Assembly (NCBI GenBank): GCA_031308135.1
Contig: JAHLJT010000631.1
Location: forward strand, 266,028,948-266,092,947
DNA length: 64,000 bases
Direction of reading: 5' to 3'
From: Acheta domesticus
Lineage: Eukaryota > Arthropoda > Insecta > Orthoptera > Gryllidae
A program made the position numbers and the translations under genes. Numbering within the stretch: position 1 is the first letter of the stretch; each line of letters starts with the position of its first letter. Below are positions 22,410-54,699 of this stretch, one piece after another. The notes under the pieces were generated by a model. It searched no databases, was not told the origin of the DNA, and was given only the letters and a program-made list of their open reading frames with translations.

Positions 22410-23575
22410 AACTACGTGGATACGGAGTAATATACGTAGTATAGGAAAAGTTACGTAATGCTGCGCGAAAAGACGGCGGATTTTACGTAGAAAACTATTG
22501 GTGCTACAGACTTTCCTGTATTAGTTTTCTATTTCTTTTGGTCTCGGGTAGCTCTTCAGACGTGCCATGCCACGTATTCTTGCCAACCGTCTTATATCGC
22601 CGCCCAAAGTACTTTTTTCTTTACTTTTTCTCACATTCTTCCCTTTCCTAAGAGTATAAAAATTTAATGATATTAAAGAACAGTAAATCCTCGTCCTAGA
22701 TCGCAAATTTCTTTCAAAAATTTCGAGCCGTTTTTAAGAAAATAGCGTTTCAGCGCTACTGTAAATTCGAAATTTCGAGCTGTTATTCACAGAAAATGTT
22801 TGAGTTTTCAAAAACCATCTTTAAAAGTCATTTGAAGCGCATCAACTTACAAATACAATAATGTTTACAAATTCCTGCAAATGTGCATATTAACGGTGTG
22901 AGATCTTTCAAAAAAAAATACCATTGCGTAATTTTTGAAAAAAAACAAAAAGTATCCCAAAATTAATTTTACATCATATTAAAAAGTGTCATTAGCACAA
23001 TCTGTTCGAAAAGTTTGAAGACAATATTTGAAAAAGTTTATGAGAAAATGGCGTTTAAGCATTTCTGAAAATACGGAATTTTCAGCTAGTTCTCACAGAA
23101 AACGGTTGAGTTCTCGAGAAATTTTACTTCAAATTATATAAAGCACATGTACTGATTAATGGAATAATGTAAACAAATAGCCGCTAGTATTAATTTTAGA
23201 CGTGAGAGAGATATCAAAAAATTTTTTTAATTTTGGAAAAAACTGAAAGATAGAGCAATTGGGCGTTTGTGTCATCTCATAGAGTACATTTAGTAATATC
23301 CCTACCATAAGTTCAAAGAAACAATTTGGAGGCGGTTTTGAGAAAATATTTTTTTTGTAATTTTTTTTAATATTTCAGACATTTCACGCAATGTTGCGCG
23401 AAAACTACTAAAATGTTCATAAAAATATAAGTGGCCTTATTGAAAGGACCAATTATCGAGAACAAATTTTATTTGTGTGTAAAATTTCTATAATCAATTT
23501 TGTTGTAATAGGAAGACGCCGAAAAAAATCGCAATTTTCGAAAATGCAATTACATGAAGTAACCTCGCGTGCGGC
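22410..23575 (+). repeat. Repeat family A, long copy
   Basis: It begins with the family's end block (ATATACGTAGTATAGG..GTAATGCTGCGCGAAA) followed by GGTGCTACAGACTTTCC. At least three diverged internal subunits of roughly 250 bases follow, each with a TTTGAGAAAAT / TTTCACAGAAAA / CACATGTAC progression. It ends near 23560 in the CGCCGAAAAAAATCGCAA segment. Confidence 0.7.
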
Positions 23576-23622
23576 TATCGCATACCATTAAGCAATCTTA
23601 ATACCAACGCGAAGTCTGTTAA

Positions 23623-24530
23623 CCCGAGAGAGGTGGCGCGGGGTCCCTTGTGACCCCATGTACGTTTGCTTAGCTGCAATTGCCTAATTTTGTAAGTCAG
23701 AAGCTTTAAATTCGACATACTTTTCACCAAATTCTTTAGCATTTGTTTGAAAGATATAAGTACTTCGCGACAATGCGACGGGTTCCTTGAAGAGCGATAT
23801 GAGTCGACCCATTGTTCAAAATGATGTCTGACCCCGCGCCACCACATCCGTCGGCAGTGCGAAGAGCTTGCAACAGTGCTTTAGTAGCGCTGGTACATTG
23901 ATAGAATGTGTCAGCGTGAAGTGTATTGTTTATTTATTTAACATTATGAATAATTTGAGGGAAACTAAACTTTTGTACCAAGTGCAGAAAACAAGTTTGT
24001 AAAGATCATCGCGATCTTTTGTGTAAACAATGTAGTTCAGTGAGAAGAGTAATTAATTGTGGACTTGCGACATGTTCCTTTCCAAATTTTAGATGCAATA
24101 ATTCATTTATAAATATTTGTGACACCAAAACAAATATCTTAAATTTCAACAACTAAGTTGTGTTGTTTGACTTGGAACCATTTTCAATTGTTTACTTATT
24201 TTTGTGTAAGACAATGTTAGAAAATGAAACTTATTGAATTTTCTGATACCTTTGCCGTTGAAATATTCAGGAAAATGTAAATGGGTTTACTTCATAAAAT
24301 TGAAGATAAATGATACTTTGTCCTTTTGTTTTATTCAATTCCTCATTTGCTCCATGTTTGTTTATAATAGTGCATTATGTTAATACTACCTTATAAATTA
24401 TTAATGTTTACTAAAATAACTAATTTTACACTCATTTGTTGCTAAATATAATATTATAAAGAGATAAAGGGGTCAGAAAGGACCCCGCGCCGCCTCTAAC
24501 GTAACTCCGGCAAGCGCCACCTCGCTAGGG
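23623..24530 (+). mobile_element. piggyBac-like element with TTAA ends
   Basis: TTAA at 23619-23622 and 24531-24534 flank inverted ends: CCCGAGAGAGGTGGCGCGGG at the left, and at the right the complement of CCCTAGCGAGGTGGCGC. CCC next to TTAA is the piggyBac signature. The element keeps only the transposase C-terminus (23974-24156), so it is a 908-bp internal deletion derivative in the spacer between genes 1 and 2. Confidence 0.85.
23974..24156 (+). pseudogene. piggyBac transposase C-terminal Cys-rich domain remnant
   Basis: The frame reads CTKCRKQVCKDHRDLLCKQC, a C-x2-C-x4-C-x2-H-x4-C-x2-C zinc-binding pattern typical of the C-terminal domain of piggyBac transposases, followed by about 40 residues and a stop. 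An in-frame TGA lies just upstream and the catalytic core is gone. Confidence 0.75.
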
Positions 24531-24539
24531 TTAATCACT

Positions 24540-25350
24540 CGTGTAATGACCAAGTTACTGATAGTCACGTAAATGTGAGCTGTGCCAACTACCGTAACTG
24601 TGGTGTTCTGCGTTCTTTGATTAGAATCTGCTCAACGTATCCGTGAGCCGCCTGGCCTCGCGTTAATATCGTGTGCCCCGCGTGAGCAATCTGAACATCA
24701 ACCTGCGCCTCGCTCTCAGGGGCAGGCGCCCCACAGCTGTCAGCCGGAGCACAGCACTTCCAAGCGTGTTCTTGAGCGTACCTGCTGTTTAACCTGAATT
24801 TTGGTATAAATTGTTTTATTATTGTTTTTCTGTCATTCAGTATAGTACGAATGCCAAGCTTTATTTCAGCCTCAGTATATATTCTGTATGTTTGTATGCA
24901 TAAGGTTTTTCCCTCAAATTCTGCCAACTTCAATCTCTGTTAACTTACTTTTTTAATGTTAGCAGCTGTGTTTACCAATCAGCTGATCCAAGTGCTTAGT
25001 GTTTTCAATCAATTCCAAGAATAATTAACGCCCTAATTACTTAAGACCCAGGCAAATTATTGTGTAATTTATGTAATTATTTTCTTTAGTTCAATTATAC
25101 TTGAGTTGCAGACTTGAGCTGCATACAAACAGAAATGTTGTACCAATAATAACATGTAGTCCATGGAACCACGTTGCTATAAAAAAGGATGACCCATAAA
25201 CTGAGTCTGCAATAGTGAAAGGGGCTTCAATATATTTGTAGGCTTGTAAAATGGTAAAATAAATTCCTAGAATAATTGTTAATAGTAATCCTTGTGTAGT
25301 TTGACTGTAGTTGTTTTCTATTAGACTATGATGAGCTCATGTTACTGTAA
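24540..25350. other. Intergenic DNA between trypsin genes 1 and 2
   Basis: No feature recognised. A minus-strand open frame at 24589-24933 has no identifiable domain. Confidence 0.35.
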
Positions 25351-25361
25351 TCCCTGATGCA

Positions 25362-26218
25362 AGACAGCACTGGTCCATCCTCTCCCTAAAAGCGCAAATC
25401 CTATGACACATGTTGATTACCGTCCCATCAGTATCTTGCCCACATTATCAAAAGTTCTCGAAAAGATCGCCAGCAAACAGGTCGAACATCACCTTCAAAA
25501 TTTCAGTATTTTGAGTAAAAACCAGTCAGGCTTTAGACCCGGTAAAAGCACAGGGACTGCGCTCCTTAGTGTGATTGAAGATGCCCGAGATGCAATAGAT
25601 AACGGTATAATCAGAATTCTCGTCCTTCTCGACTTTAGTAAGGCATTCGATTCTGTCGACCACGATATTTTGGTAGCAAAGTTAAAAAACATTGGATGTG
25701 CCACACCTACACTCAAATGGTTCTCCAGTTATCTATCAGAACGGCAACAAAAAGTCGTGTGCGGTGACAGTGCGTCTTGTACCTTGCCATTAGCACGCGG
25801 CGTCGCACAGGGCTCAGTGTTAGGACCCCTCGCTTTCCTAATTTATGTTAATGAAATAGGCAAATCAATAAAAAATTGTTGTCATCATATGTATGCTGAT
25901 GATCTCCAAATGTATATTAGCGGGCCATCTTCTCGCGTTCCCGAACTTGCTAAAAAAATCAACGAAGACCTGCAGTCACTCTCCTCTTGGTCATCATCAA
26001 TGGGGCTACTGCTAAACCCAAAAAAACCTCAATGTCTTGTAATCGGCTCCAGAAACTCCCTAAAAAAGTTATCACTTTCCGCTCTCCCTGACATTTGCAT
26101 AGATGAAACTCCTCTACCGTGGTGTAATGATGTGAGAAATTTATGTGTGCATATGGATAATACTCTAACCTGGAATGTTCAAATTTATAAAATATGTCAA
26201 AAAGTATTCGGGTCCCTG
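25362..26218 (+). pseudogene. LINE reverse transcriptase domain, truncated
   Basis: The fragment of about 275 residues contains RT blocks in order: DYRPISILPTLSKVLEK, GFRPGKSTGTALL, LLDFSKAFDSVDHDIL (motif A), RGVAQGSVLGPL (motif B), YADDLQMY (motif C, catalytic YADD) and LLNPKKPQCLVIGS (motif D). The N-terminal endonuclease is missing through 5' truncation, and the C-terminus is cut by the inserted element. The RT part itself has no stop, so the copy is fairly young. Confidence 0.9.
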
Positions 26219-27037
26219 CGGGTCATTCCATATTAAATCAACACAGTCATTTTACATTACCATCTCAGATTCAGATGAAATTTGACACATAGATAGTATG
26301 AATGGAGAATAAGAAAACTAAAAATTTTCAGTAAAATATTTCCACCCGTTTCTGAAATACAGCCATGTAAAATTTTGCAAAATTGGGTTCCCGAAACTTT
26401 TGAAATTGATGTAGAACCTCACCAAATTAAGATAGAGAGCTGAAACAGGTGTCATTTTGCAGCTTTTTTATGGCCTTTTATAAAATATACAACTCAATAA
26501 GGGTTGCGTTCAAAACGTTTTTCAAATTTGAATTTAAAATTTTGATTTTGAGTTTTTTCAAAATGCTCATTTTCAAAAAATTGAAAAAATCTAAAATAAT
26601 CCTTGTATATTTCCAAACAGATGGTGCAAGTTTAAAAATGGGATTGCAATGGGTTCATGTGGAAATCTTTATTTAAAATGCACAATATTTACTTACTCTA
26701 AATTTTACTGATTTAAAATCCATTTTATTTCAAATTATAAGCCCTAATATATACATATTATTAATTTAGTGTTTTTTATTGGCAAGTGTGTTATGTTTTA
26801 TTGTTATGATTATTATCATTATTATTATTCCACTACATCACGACTAAAGATGTTATGAGTCGGCTGAATATAAAATCTTCTCAGGGTTGCAACCAGATAC
26901 CTAAGGTTCTGTTCCAAATAAAGCGATTTCTTGCACTTCCCAGTCTTTTGGCTTACCTGTGAATTTAGACAAGTTCTTACTCAAATTTTAAGGAACAAAT
27001 CTCAGAGCTCCGATAACTATTGGGACGACTTGTGCTT

Positions 27038-27690
27038 TTACGCCCCACATTCGGCTGATCTCGATTTCCAAACTCTTGTATTTAAGACGTTTCTCTGCCT
27101 CCATGGTAACGAAGTTTTGATCGACGTTTTGATCGCAACATCGACAAGTAAACACGATTTTTTCGCCAAATCCCGGATAACTATATCCGGTTTGTTTGCA
27201 GCTTTCGTGCGATCAGTTTGAATTTGTTGGTCATACAATATCATACACAATCCAACAGACGTCACCGGTTTTGGTGAGTGTTTGTACCACTTGGCGCATG
27301 TGTTTGGAACTTCGAGAGCGGTACAGATCGGCCAGTGGAGGTAGCTACACACCCTGTCATGTCTTTTCAGGTATTCGGTCTTTGCTAGGATTCGACAAGC
27401 TGAGACAATATGATCAATGGTTTCTACTTGCACCTGGCAAATGCGGCATTTATCATCTTGGGAAATTTTGAGAACCGCTTTATCATAATGTCGTGTTCTC
27501 AACGCCTGATCTTGAGCAGCTACGAGAACTGCTTCCGATTCTGCTTCATTCTTCCCTTTTAAGCCAGATAAATGATTGATCTTTATTGATCTGCACCTTG
27601 TCCATTCTTTTTAGATGCTGTCCGTGGAGTGGTTTGTCTCTCCACGATTTCTTTAACATTTTTTGTGTCTCACATTTCATGTTTAATAGC
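27038..27690 (-). pseudogene. Non-LTR retroelement C-terminal domain carried inside the ITR element
   Basis: The minus strand encodes CRICQVQVETIDHIVSAC (a C-x2-C-x7-H-x4-C finger), TEYLKRHDRVCSYLHWPIC, CAKWYKHSPKPV and ANKPDIVIRDLAKK followed by LLVDVAI. This is the conserved tail found downstream of reverse transcriptase in a group of non-LTR elements. Upstream residues (KSWRDKPLHGQHLKRMDK) continue after a frameshift near 27540. There is no RT domain with it. Confidence 0.7.
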
Positions 27691-28019
27691 ATCAGAAGTG
27701 ATCATGAATTGATTGATGTACCATGAGATTGTCACTCACTGTGTTTTTTCATTAATGGCATTTTGTAAAATTTTGGGCACCATTTTGCAAAATTTTGGGC
27801 ACCTTTGTATAATGGTAAATAACCAGCTGACGCTGCTCAAAGTTGGTGTTCATTCCTCAACGATTCATTTCGCTAAAATGTTTAGGTTCCCACGTATCTG
27901 GTTCATCAACTGAAAGGTGACCTTGATTTGTTTTATTTTGGTGTTAGGTAAAGTTGTATACATTTCCTTTCGATATGCACAGTCAGTAAAAATATGCTAA
28001 TGCATGACATTCCGCGGTC

Positions 28020-28046
28020 TAATAATAATAATAATAATAATAATAA
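28020..28046. repeat. (TAA)n at the inner end of the right arm
   Basis: A run of about nine AAT/TAA units mirrors the TTA-rich run at 26805-26830 at the inner end of the left arm. Confidence 0.8.
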
Positions 28047-28654
28047 CAATAAAACACAAATAAAAAACTCTAACACTCGCAAATAAAAAACACTAAATTA
28101 ATAATTTGTATATATTAGGGCTTATAATTTGAAATAAAATGCATTTTATATCAGTAAAATCTAGAGTAAGTAAATATTGTGCATTTAAATAAAGATTACC
28201 ATATGAACCCATCGCAGTCCCATTTATAAACTTACACCATCTGTTTGGATATATACAAGGATTATTTTAGAATTTTTTCAATTTTTTTGAAGATGGGCAT
28301 TTTGAAAAATCTCAAAATCAAAATTTTATATTCAAATTTGAAAAACGTTTTGAACGAAACCCCTATTGAGTTGTAGAACTTATAAAATGCCATAAAGAAA
28401 ACTGCAAAATGACACCTGTTCCAGTTCTCTATCTCAATTTGGTGAGGTTCTACATCAATTTCAAAAGTTTCGGGAACCCAAATTTGCAAAATTTTACATG
28501 GCTGTATTTCAGAAACGGGTGGAAATATTTTACTCAAAATTTGTAGTTTTCTTATTTTCTATTCATACTACCTATGTGTCAAATTTCATCTGAATCTAAA
28601 ATGGTGAGGTAAAATTTTACTTAAAACTGTTGATTTAATTTGGAATGACCCCTG

Positions 28655-29150
28655 AATGTTTTAAAACGCATGCATACTCTTTTACCTACAGAAACTCGTC
28701 AGACCCTTGTACAATCACTCCTTATGCCTCACTTTGATTACTGCGATTTCCTTTTGACTGACATAAATTTAAAGCAGCAACGCAAGTTACAAGTAGCTCA
28801 AAATGCATGTATTCGCTTGATTTTCGACCTTATTTCAACTTTTTACACACTCTAAAATTCTTACTATTGATGAAAGGCATTTTCTTCACTGCCTTCTCCT
28901 ACTCTACAAGATTTTAAACAGTTCTCATCATGGCATCCTATCACTACGTTTTCAATTTATGAAGCTACATCGTGCCTGAAAGTCACGCCTTATTTGTATT
29001 CCGCATCACAATACCACTACTTTTCCCTAATCTTTCACTGTCACTGCCATCCGTGCCTGGAACAATCTTCCCTCTACTATAAAAAATAGCAGTACTTTTC
29101 AAAAGTTTAAAAAAGACGTCACAAACTCGATTCATGAAAATACTACTTAA
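28655..29150 (+). pseudogene. LINE ORF2 C-terminus after the insertion
   Basis: It resumes with NVLKRMHTLLPTETRQTLVQ and MPHFDYCDFLLTDINLKQQR, then, after frame changes, SLPSVPGTIFPLL and a final basic segment. This is the usual CR1/Jockey region after RT, where the protein ends in a short K/R-rich stretch. Confidence 0.75.
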
Positions 29151-29354
29151 CGGCATTGACAGTATTATTGCGTACCAGTACAGTGTTACTGTGTTACCAG
29201 GACATTGCCAGCTGTACGTCTACTGCGTCAGCTAAAACTAAGGATTAGGGACGCTGTACTGCCTTGACACGGTGACGATTCTCATTCTTATTCCAATCTT
29301 ATCGAACAACATTCTATCCCATTTTTCAAATAAACACTTCTCATCTAACATTTC

Positions 29355-29490
29355 TCATATTTCTCTCTTTCTTTTTCCTTTTCTCTCTCTTTCCTTTTCT
29401 CTCTCTTTCCTTTTCTCTCCCTTTCTTACTCTCTTTCTTTTCGGATCACTAAAATCCCCGCTAATTTTTTTTTTCCTTTCCCTCTTTCTC
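29355..29490. repeat. Pyrimidine-rich CTCTCTTTCCTTTT repeats
   Basis: Several tandem units of about 17 bases (CTCTCTTTCCTTTT) form a C/T-only strand within the LINE 3' UTR. Confidence 0.8.
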
Positions 29491-29499
29491 TAAATTATC

Positions 29500-30830
29500 A
29501 TTCTAGGTCAATAACTCTTCCTTTTCCTCTCTTGTTAATCACATTATCTAAGTATTCAACCTTAAAAGTGAACAAATCTCTATGACACACATAAATACTT
29601 TTGTTTTTTGTTTTTTCATTGCACATTTATCCTCGTATAGAATAGTTTAACTACTCCATAATATAGCTATTTGTTTTTAAAACCAATTTGTACTCTCCCT
29701 CAGTCATTTTAAATAGCATATGAGGAACTACCCTTCAATCCATACCTCACGTTTACTACAGTACCCACCCACATGTGTGCATACCTATGTTATGAGTACA
29801 TGGTTGTGCATTTGCTTAATTGTACAACGTGATATGCATGCGTCCATGTGCTCACATGTGTATATACTCAAAATATAATTTCTATGCTTCAATTCTTGTC
29901 TAAATATGTTTTACTAATTTGCGATTTTTCGGTTTCAGTTCATCATTTCCTACAACTATTGCTATACGTTAAGACATAATATTAAATTCAAAATATTTTC
30001 ATTCCTACTTTGTATTTTGTGTGCACTGTAATTGTTTACTTGTATTGTGACCTTGGTAGAGTATTTTGTCTTGGCCTTCAGCCACCATCCTGATTGAGGT
30101 TTACCTGGATTTACTCAATCGCTTAAGGCGCATGCCGGGATGGTCCCTTTGTTTGCAGTCCCAGGAATAAATGTAGTATACATCGTTGGTTTACGTGTGA
30201 AAGATGTTGGGTCAGGTTTTCAAGTCTTGAGAATATTCCAATTGGTAACACTTCATACATTTTTATAATTTGCCCGTTTTTAGTTTGAGGAAAATTTTAA
30301 GTTCTAACCTTTTCCTAGATTTAATTTGATCGTATCCACGTTCATGATTTCTTTTTTCTTCTTTTTTTATTTACCTAATTTAATAACCAAATAGATTCGT
30401 TTTCTCTTTCTTTCAAGACTTGAACTCTTTACTGGATGTTTTTCGCTTCCATGCTGACGAGGTTTCCCCCCTTTCTGTTTCTTAGGGGTAATTCAAAAAT
30501 ACGTACGCAATTTCATCTTCTTCAAACGCTCTCTCAAACAATTAGCAGTACTTAATAACATGCCACTGTTTTAAACAAGCTTCTTCTATTTTTTTCTGTA
30601 CCTAAATTACGAGTCAAAAACTAGTTTCTCAAAATTTAAGTTAAATCTCGAAGTGCTTCAATCTGATATATTTGTGACTAATTTTTAATATCTCCATAAC
30701 GTAAAATTAATAAACTTAAACACAAAAATGTTGTGAGTGCGTTTCCTGTTCTATAGACGTCTTCCTCCCTCGCTCTCACTTCTGCTTCCCATCTGAGAAA
30801 CCCTTCATCTAAATTGCGTACGTATTTCTC
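29500..30830. other. LINE 3' UTR and intergenic DNA
   Basis: The first part is the 3' UTR of the LINE to about 30180. The remainder is AT-rich with no recognised gene. Confidence 0.4.
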
Positions 30831-30839
30831 ATAAAATGA

Positions 30840-30960
30840 TCTCCTTTTATCATAAAATAAACTGTAATAAAAAGTTTTGAAAGTGGTCAGGCGGAAGAGC
30901 AGGCTAAATAGCCTGAGCCTCGCCACCAATAAAGACATTTATTTATTTAATTATTTGAGT
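30840..30960 (+). mobile_element. LINE 3' tail with ATTT repeat
   Basis: The segment GCCTGAGCCTCGCCACC is followed by AATAAAGAC and several ATTT units, as at the end of a Jockey-type LINE. The 5' limit of the fragment is not clear. Confidence 0.5.
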
Positions 30961-31231
30961 TAAATGAATTACATATTTTATAAATTTCCTTCCACTATTG
31001 CACCCTCTTACTAGAGAATTTCAAAAGCCTATTTCAGATAAAACAAAGCATCTATTTTGCCTTGAATTGAATACTGGACCTTCAAATTATTATTGAGTTT
31101 TCGAGGTAAGAAGTGAAGTACGCAAAACAGTGTGTAATCTGCAGTTTAAATTAATGCAGTAAAATATTTTCTACAGTTCAATGCTCCACCACCACTTGCT
31201 CCTCCAGTCAAATCATTACAAAAACATGTTT

Positions 31232-31237
31232 TTATTC
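31232..31237 (-). promoter_or_regulatory. AATAAA polyadenylation signal, trypsin gene 2
   Basis: The minus strand reads AATAAA about 20 bases after the stop codon of gene 2. It supports 31256-31633 as the true last exon and shows that the 3' UTR is very short. Confidence 0.75.
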
Positions 31238-31255
31238 TCCCTTAAGTTCATTCAA

Positions 31256-52686
<21,431 letters not shown>

Positions 52687-52820
52687 GCTGACGGTTTCTG
52701 CGACAATGTTGCTGCAAGCTATGACAAGAAGGTTTTAGAGAGTCTTAACGCGGCAGCTAAAACGTTATCTACTCACAGGATTCAGTCTTTCACAACCTCG
52801 ATATCACGAGATAAGTTTGT
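52687..52820 (-). promoter_or_regulatory. Promoter of trypsin gene 2: GATA block, weak TATA
   Basis: GATATC at 52800-52805 and GAGATAAG at 52808-52815 form an 18-bp block (52800-52817) that matches gene 1 at 17 positions and lies about 120 bases upstream of the ATG. A further GATAA site is at 52765-52770. At the position of gene 1's TATA box the sequence is TCTAAAAC, a poor TATA. Confidence 0.55.
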
Positions 52821-52849
52821 AGATACGCTTACCTTTTATTGATTGTATT

Positions 52850-54450
52850 GAATCAAATGAAATGTTCCAAATGCTAATTTAGATACATTTTATTACATTG
52901 CAATAGTTATTGATTGATTTATGAGAATATAAAAAGTACATAATCGTTAACGAACGTAGTATATTACTTATACGAATTTTACAATTTCACACAACCAAAC
53001 AATTTAAAAATTGGCAAAAGTATTGTGGGGAACATTTTTTAATCGGATTTAAAATAAATTACAACTTATAGCAAATCTAGTGTTTTTTTGCCATGAATTT
53101 GTTGCTTTTCAATTAACAAGCACATATTCTGTTGCATCTAATTTGAAAAATGGAAATACACTACAACACCTCAAATTTCACGTGCTTGTGCACCCTCAGC
53201 TCGTATTCAAAACTCTTGTACGGATTCATTTTCAATTTTTTTTATTTTTGCATGTTTCTTTTTTAACATTAGCAACCTATGTTTTCAGCGCCTTTATGCC
53301 GATTTTTAACGTCTCCCATAACACCTTTGTCTTAGCCTCTGCTAGCCAGTACTTGTTCCTAAAATAATGGCAAAATAATTAAGCGTATTACTTCATCATT
53401 CTTGTAATTTCATTCTCTCCATATTTTCATGCTAGTTTCATCTCTCTTTATCACGTTTCTTACTTCTCAATCACAACTGATGTAGCCAAATGGCGTAAGT
53501 CATAAATAATTCAGCCAAACCCGTTTAATGTAGCCCAACCACGCTCTGCGACTAATTTTCTGAATTCGATTTAGCGTGAAACTAAATTTGCTACAATAAA
53601 AGACGTGAGTCTTTGAAATGTGCGTGGTTTATTTAAATTCAAGGATCAGCAACTCTTACAGCCATATTTTCAATCATGGATTACTCGGAAGATAATCTGA
53701 GAATCGAGGAATTCACGGATTAGATTAACACTCTGATAACTTTCTGTTCTTATTTACAATCCGCGGTCATCAGAGAATTGGCGGATTCAAGGTTTACTCT
53801 TGGCCAGAATGTTACATTTATGATTGGTTGTGGAGTATTTGGATCTCATGGTTGTTTGTAAACAATAGTTATACAGACACTTCAAACACAATGTCCAATG
53901 TAACATTATACCGCTTCATGTAGTGTGTAATGGCTCCAGGGCCAATAAATCTAACAGTTCTATTTAAGATATTGATATTTTCACAATTTTCAATAAAAAT
54001 ATGCGAATATTATTGTGTGCAAAGTTACAATAGCTAAAAAGAGGTATGACATAACCTGGAAACTAATTTCAACTCAGTAAGTAATGTTCAGCAATATAAG
54101 AGCAAATATAAAACGTGAAAATAATGCTTTAAAAGGGGGAGTGATAATAAAAGTTCCTATTTACAACGATGAATCAGCTACAACGCTGTGTATTTCATTG
54201 AATGAAAGAATGATTGCATTCATCTGCTCGAAGACACGTACTGCATGTGACTACGATTTGGGATAAGAAAATGCAGGTAATATGACCCAAAGTAAGTGCT
54301 TTTAGTTTTATCTACCTTGTAAGTTTTGTGTTCAATTTTCAAAACAAAAGTATTGGCCCTCTTTTGAGAGTTTTACAGATAGTTTCGATGAGATTGGTAC
54401 AAGGGGTTCTGGTGATATGCTACATGCAAAAATTGTTTCAGTATTTTTCA
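52850..54450. other. Intergenic DNA between trypsin genes 2 and 3
   Basis: No coding signature recognised. Small open frames (53080-53367, 54084-54266) lack domains. Confidence 0.35.
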
Positions 54451-54459
54451 GTGCAACTA

Positions 54460-54689
54460 TACTTCGGTTTTTCTTTCTTGGCGCACGGGGTGTGCCAATA
54501 AAATGGAATATCTCACGGTATTTCGCGTCGTTCTCGGTTGTATCGCTAGGAGTGGCATGATCGTGATCGCATCGAGTAGTGCTGGCGATCATGCGATTCC
54601 TGGCGGCACAACGGAAACGACGCGAAATACCGTGAGATATTCCATTTTATTGACACACCCCCGTGCGCCAAGAATGAAAAACTGAAGTA
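54460..54689. mobile_element. Hairpin MITE of 230 bp with TA duplication
   Basis: Inverted arms of about 80 bp (54460-54540 and 54605-54689): TACTTCGGTTTTTCTTTCTT at the left against the complement of AAGAATGAAAAACTGAAGTA at the right, continuing through GTGCCAATAAAATGGAATAT and CACGGTATTTCGCGTCGTT. TA flanks both ends. It is a Tc1/mariner-type foldback MITE. Confidence 0.8.
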
Positions 54690-54699
54690 TAATAAAATC

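Larger units (their letters stand above)
26219..28650. mobile_element. Transposon with about 600-bp inverted ends inserted in a LINE
   Basis: The ends are CGGGTCATTCCATATTAAAT and the complement of GGTCATTCCAAATTAAATC. The inverted arms extend to about 26825 and from about 28020, clearly alignable over more than 500 bp and ending in TAA/TTA-rich runs. CCTG occurs at both junctions (26215-26218 and 28651-28654), a candidate 4-bp target duplication. No transposase is seen; the 1.2-kb interior carries a piece of a different retroelement. The superfamily is unassigned. Confidence 0.8.
25350..30180 (+). mobile_element. 5'-truncated CR1/Kiri-like LINE, interrupted by another transposon
   Basis: It starts inside the reverse transcriptase (WKPALVHPLPKS-like) and runs through 26218. 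A transposon splits it, and it resumes at 28651 with LKRMHTLLPTETRQTLVQSL and the CR1-type region after the RT domain. A 3' UTR ends near 30170 with GCGCATGCCGGGATGGTCCC and AATAAATG. Deleting 26219-28654 restores the frame exactly (TCC CTG | AAT GTT). The downstream coding part has frameshifts, so it is dead. Confidence 0.8.

Noticed and set aside
24589..24933. 114-codon minus-strand frame in the spacer
   Set aside because: No domain, no splice or promoter context, no similarity inside the window.
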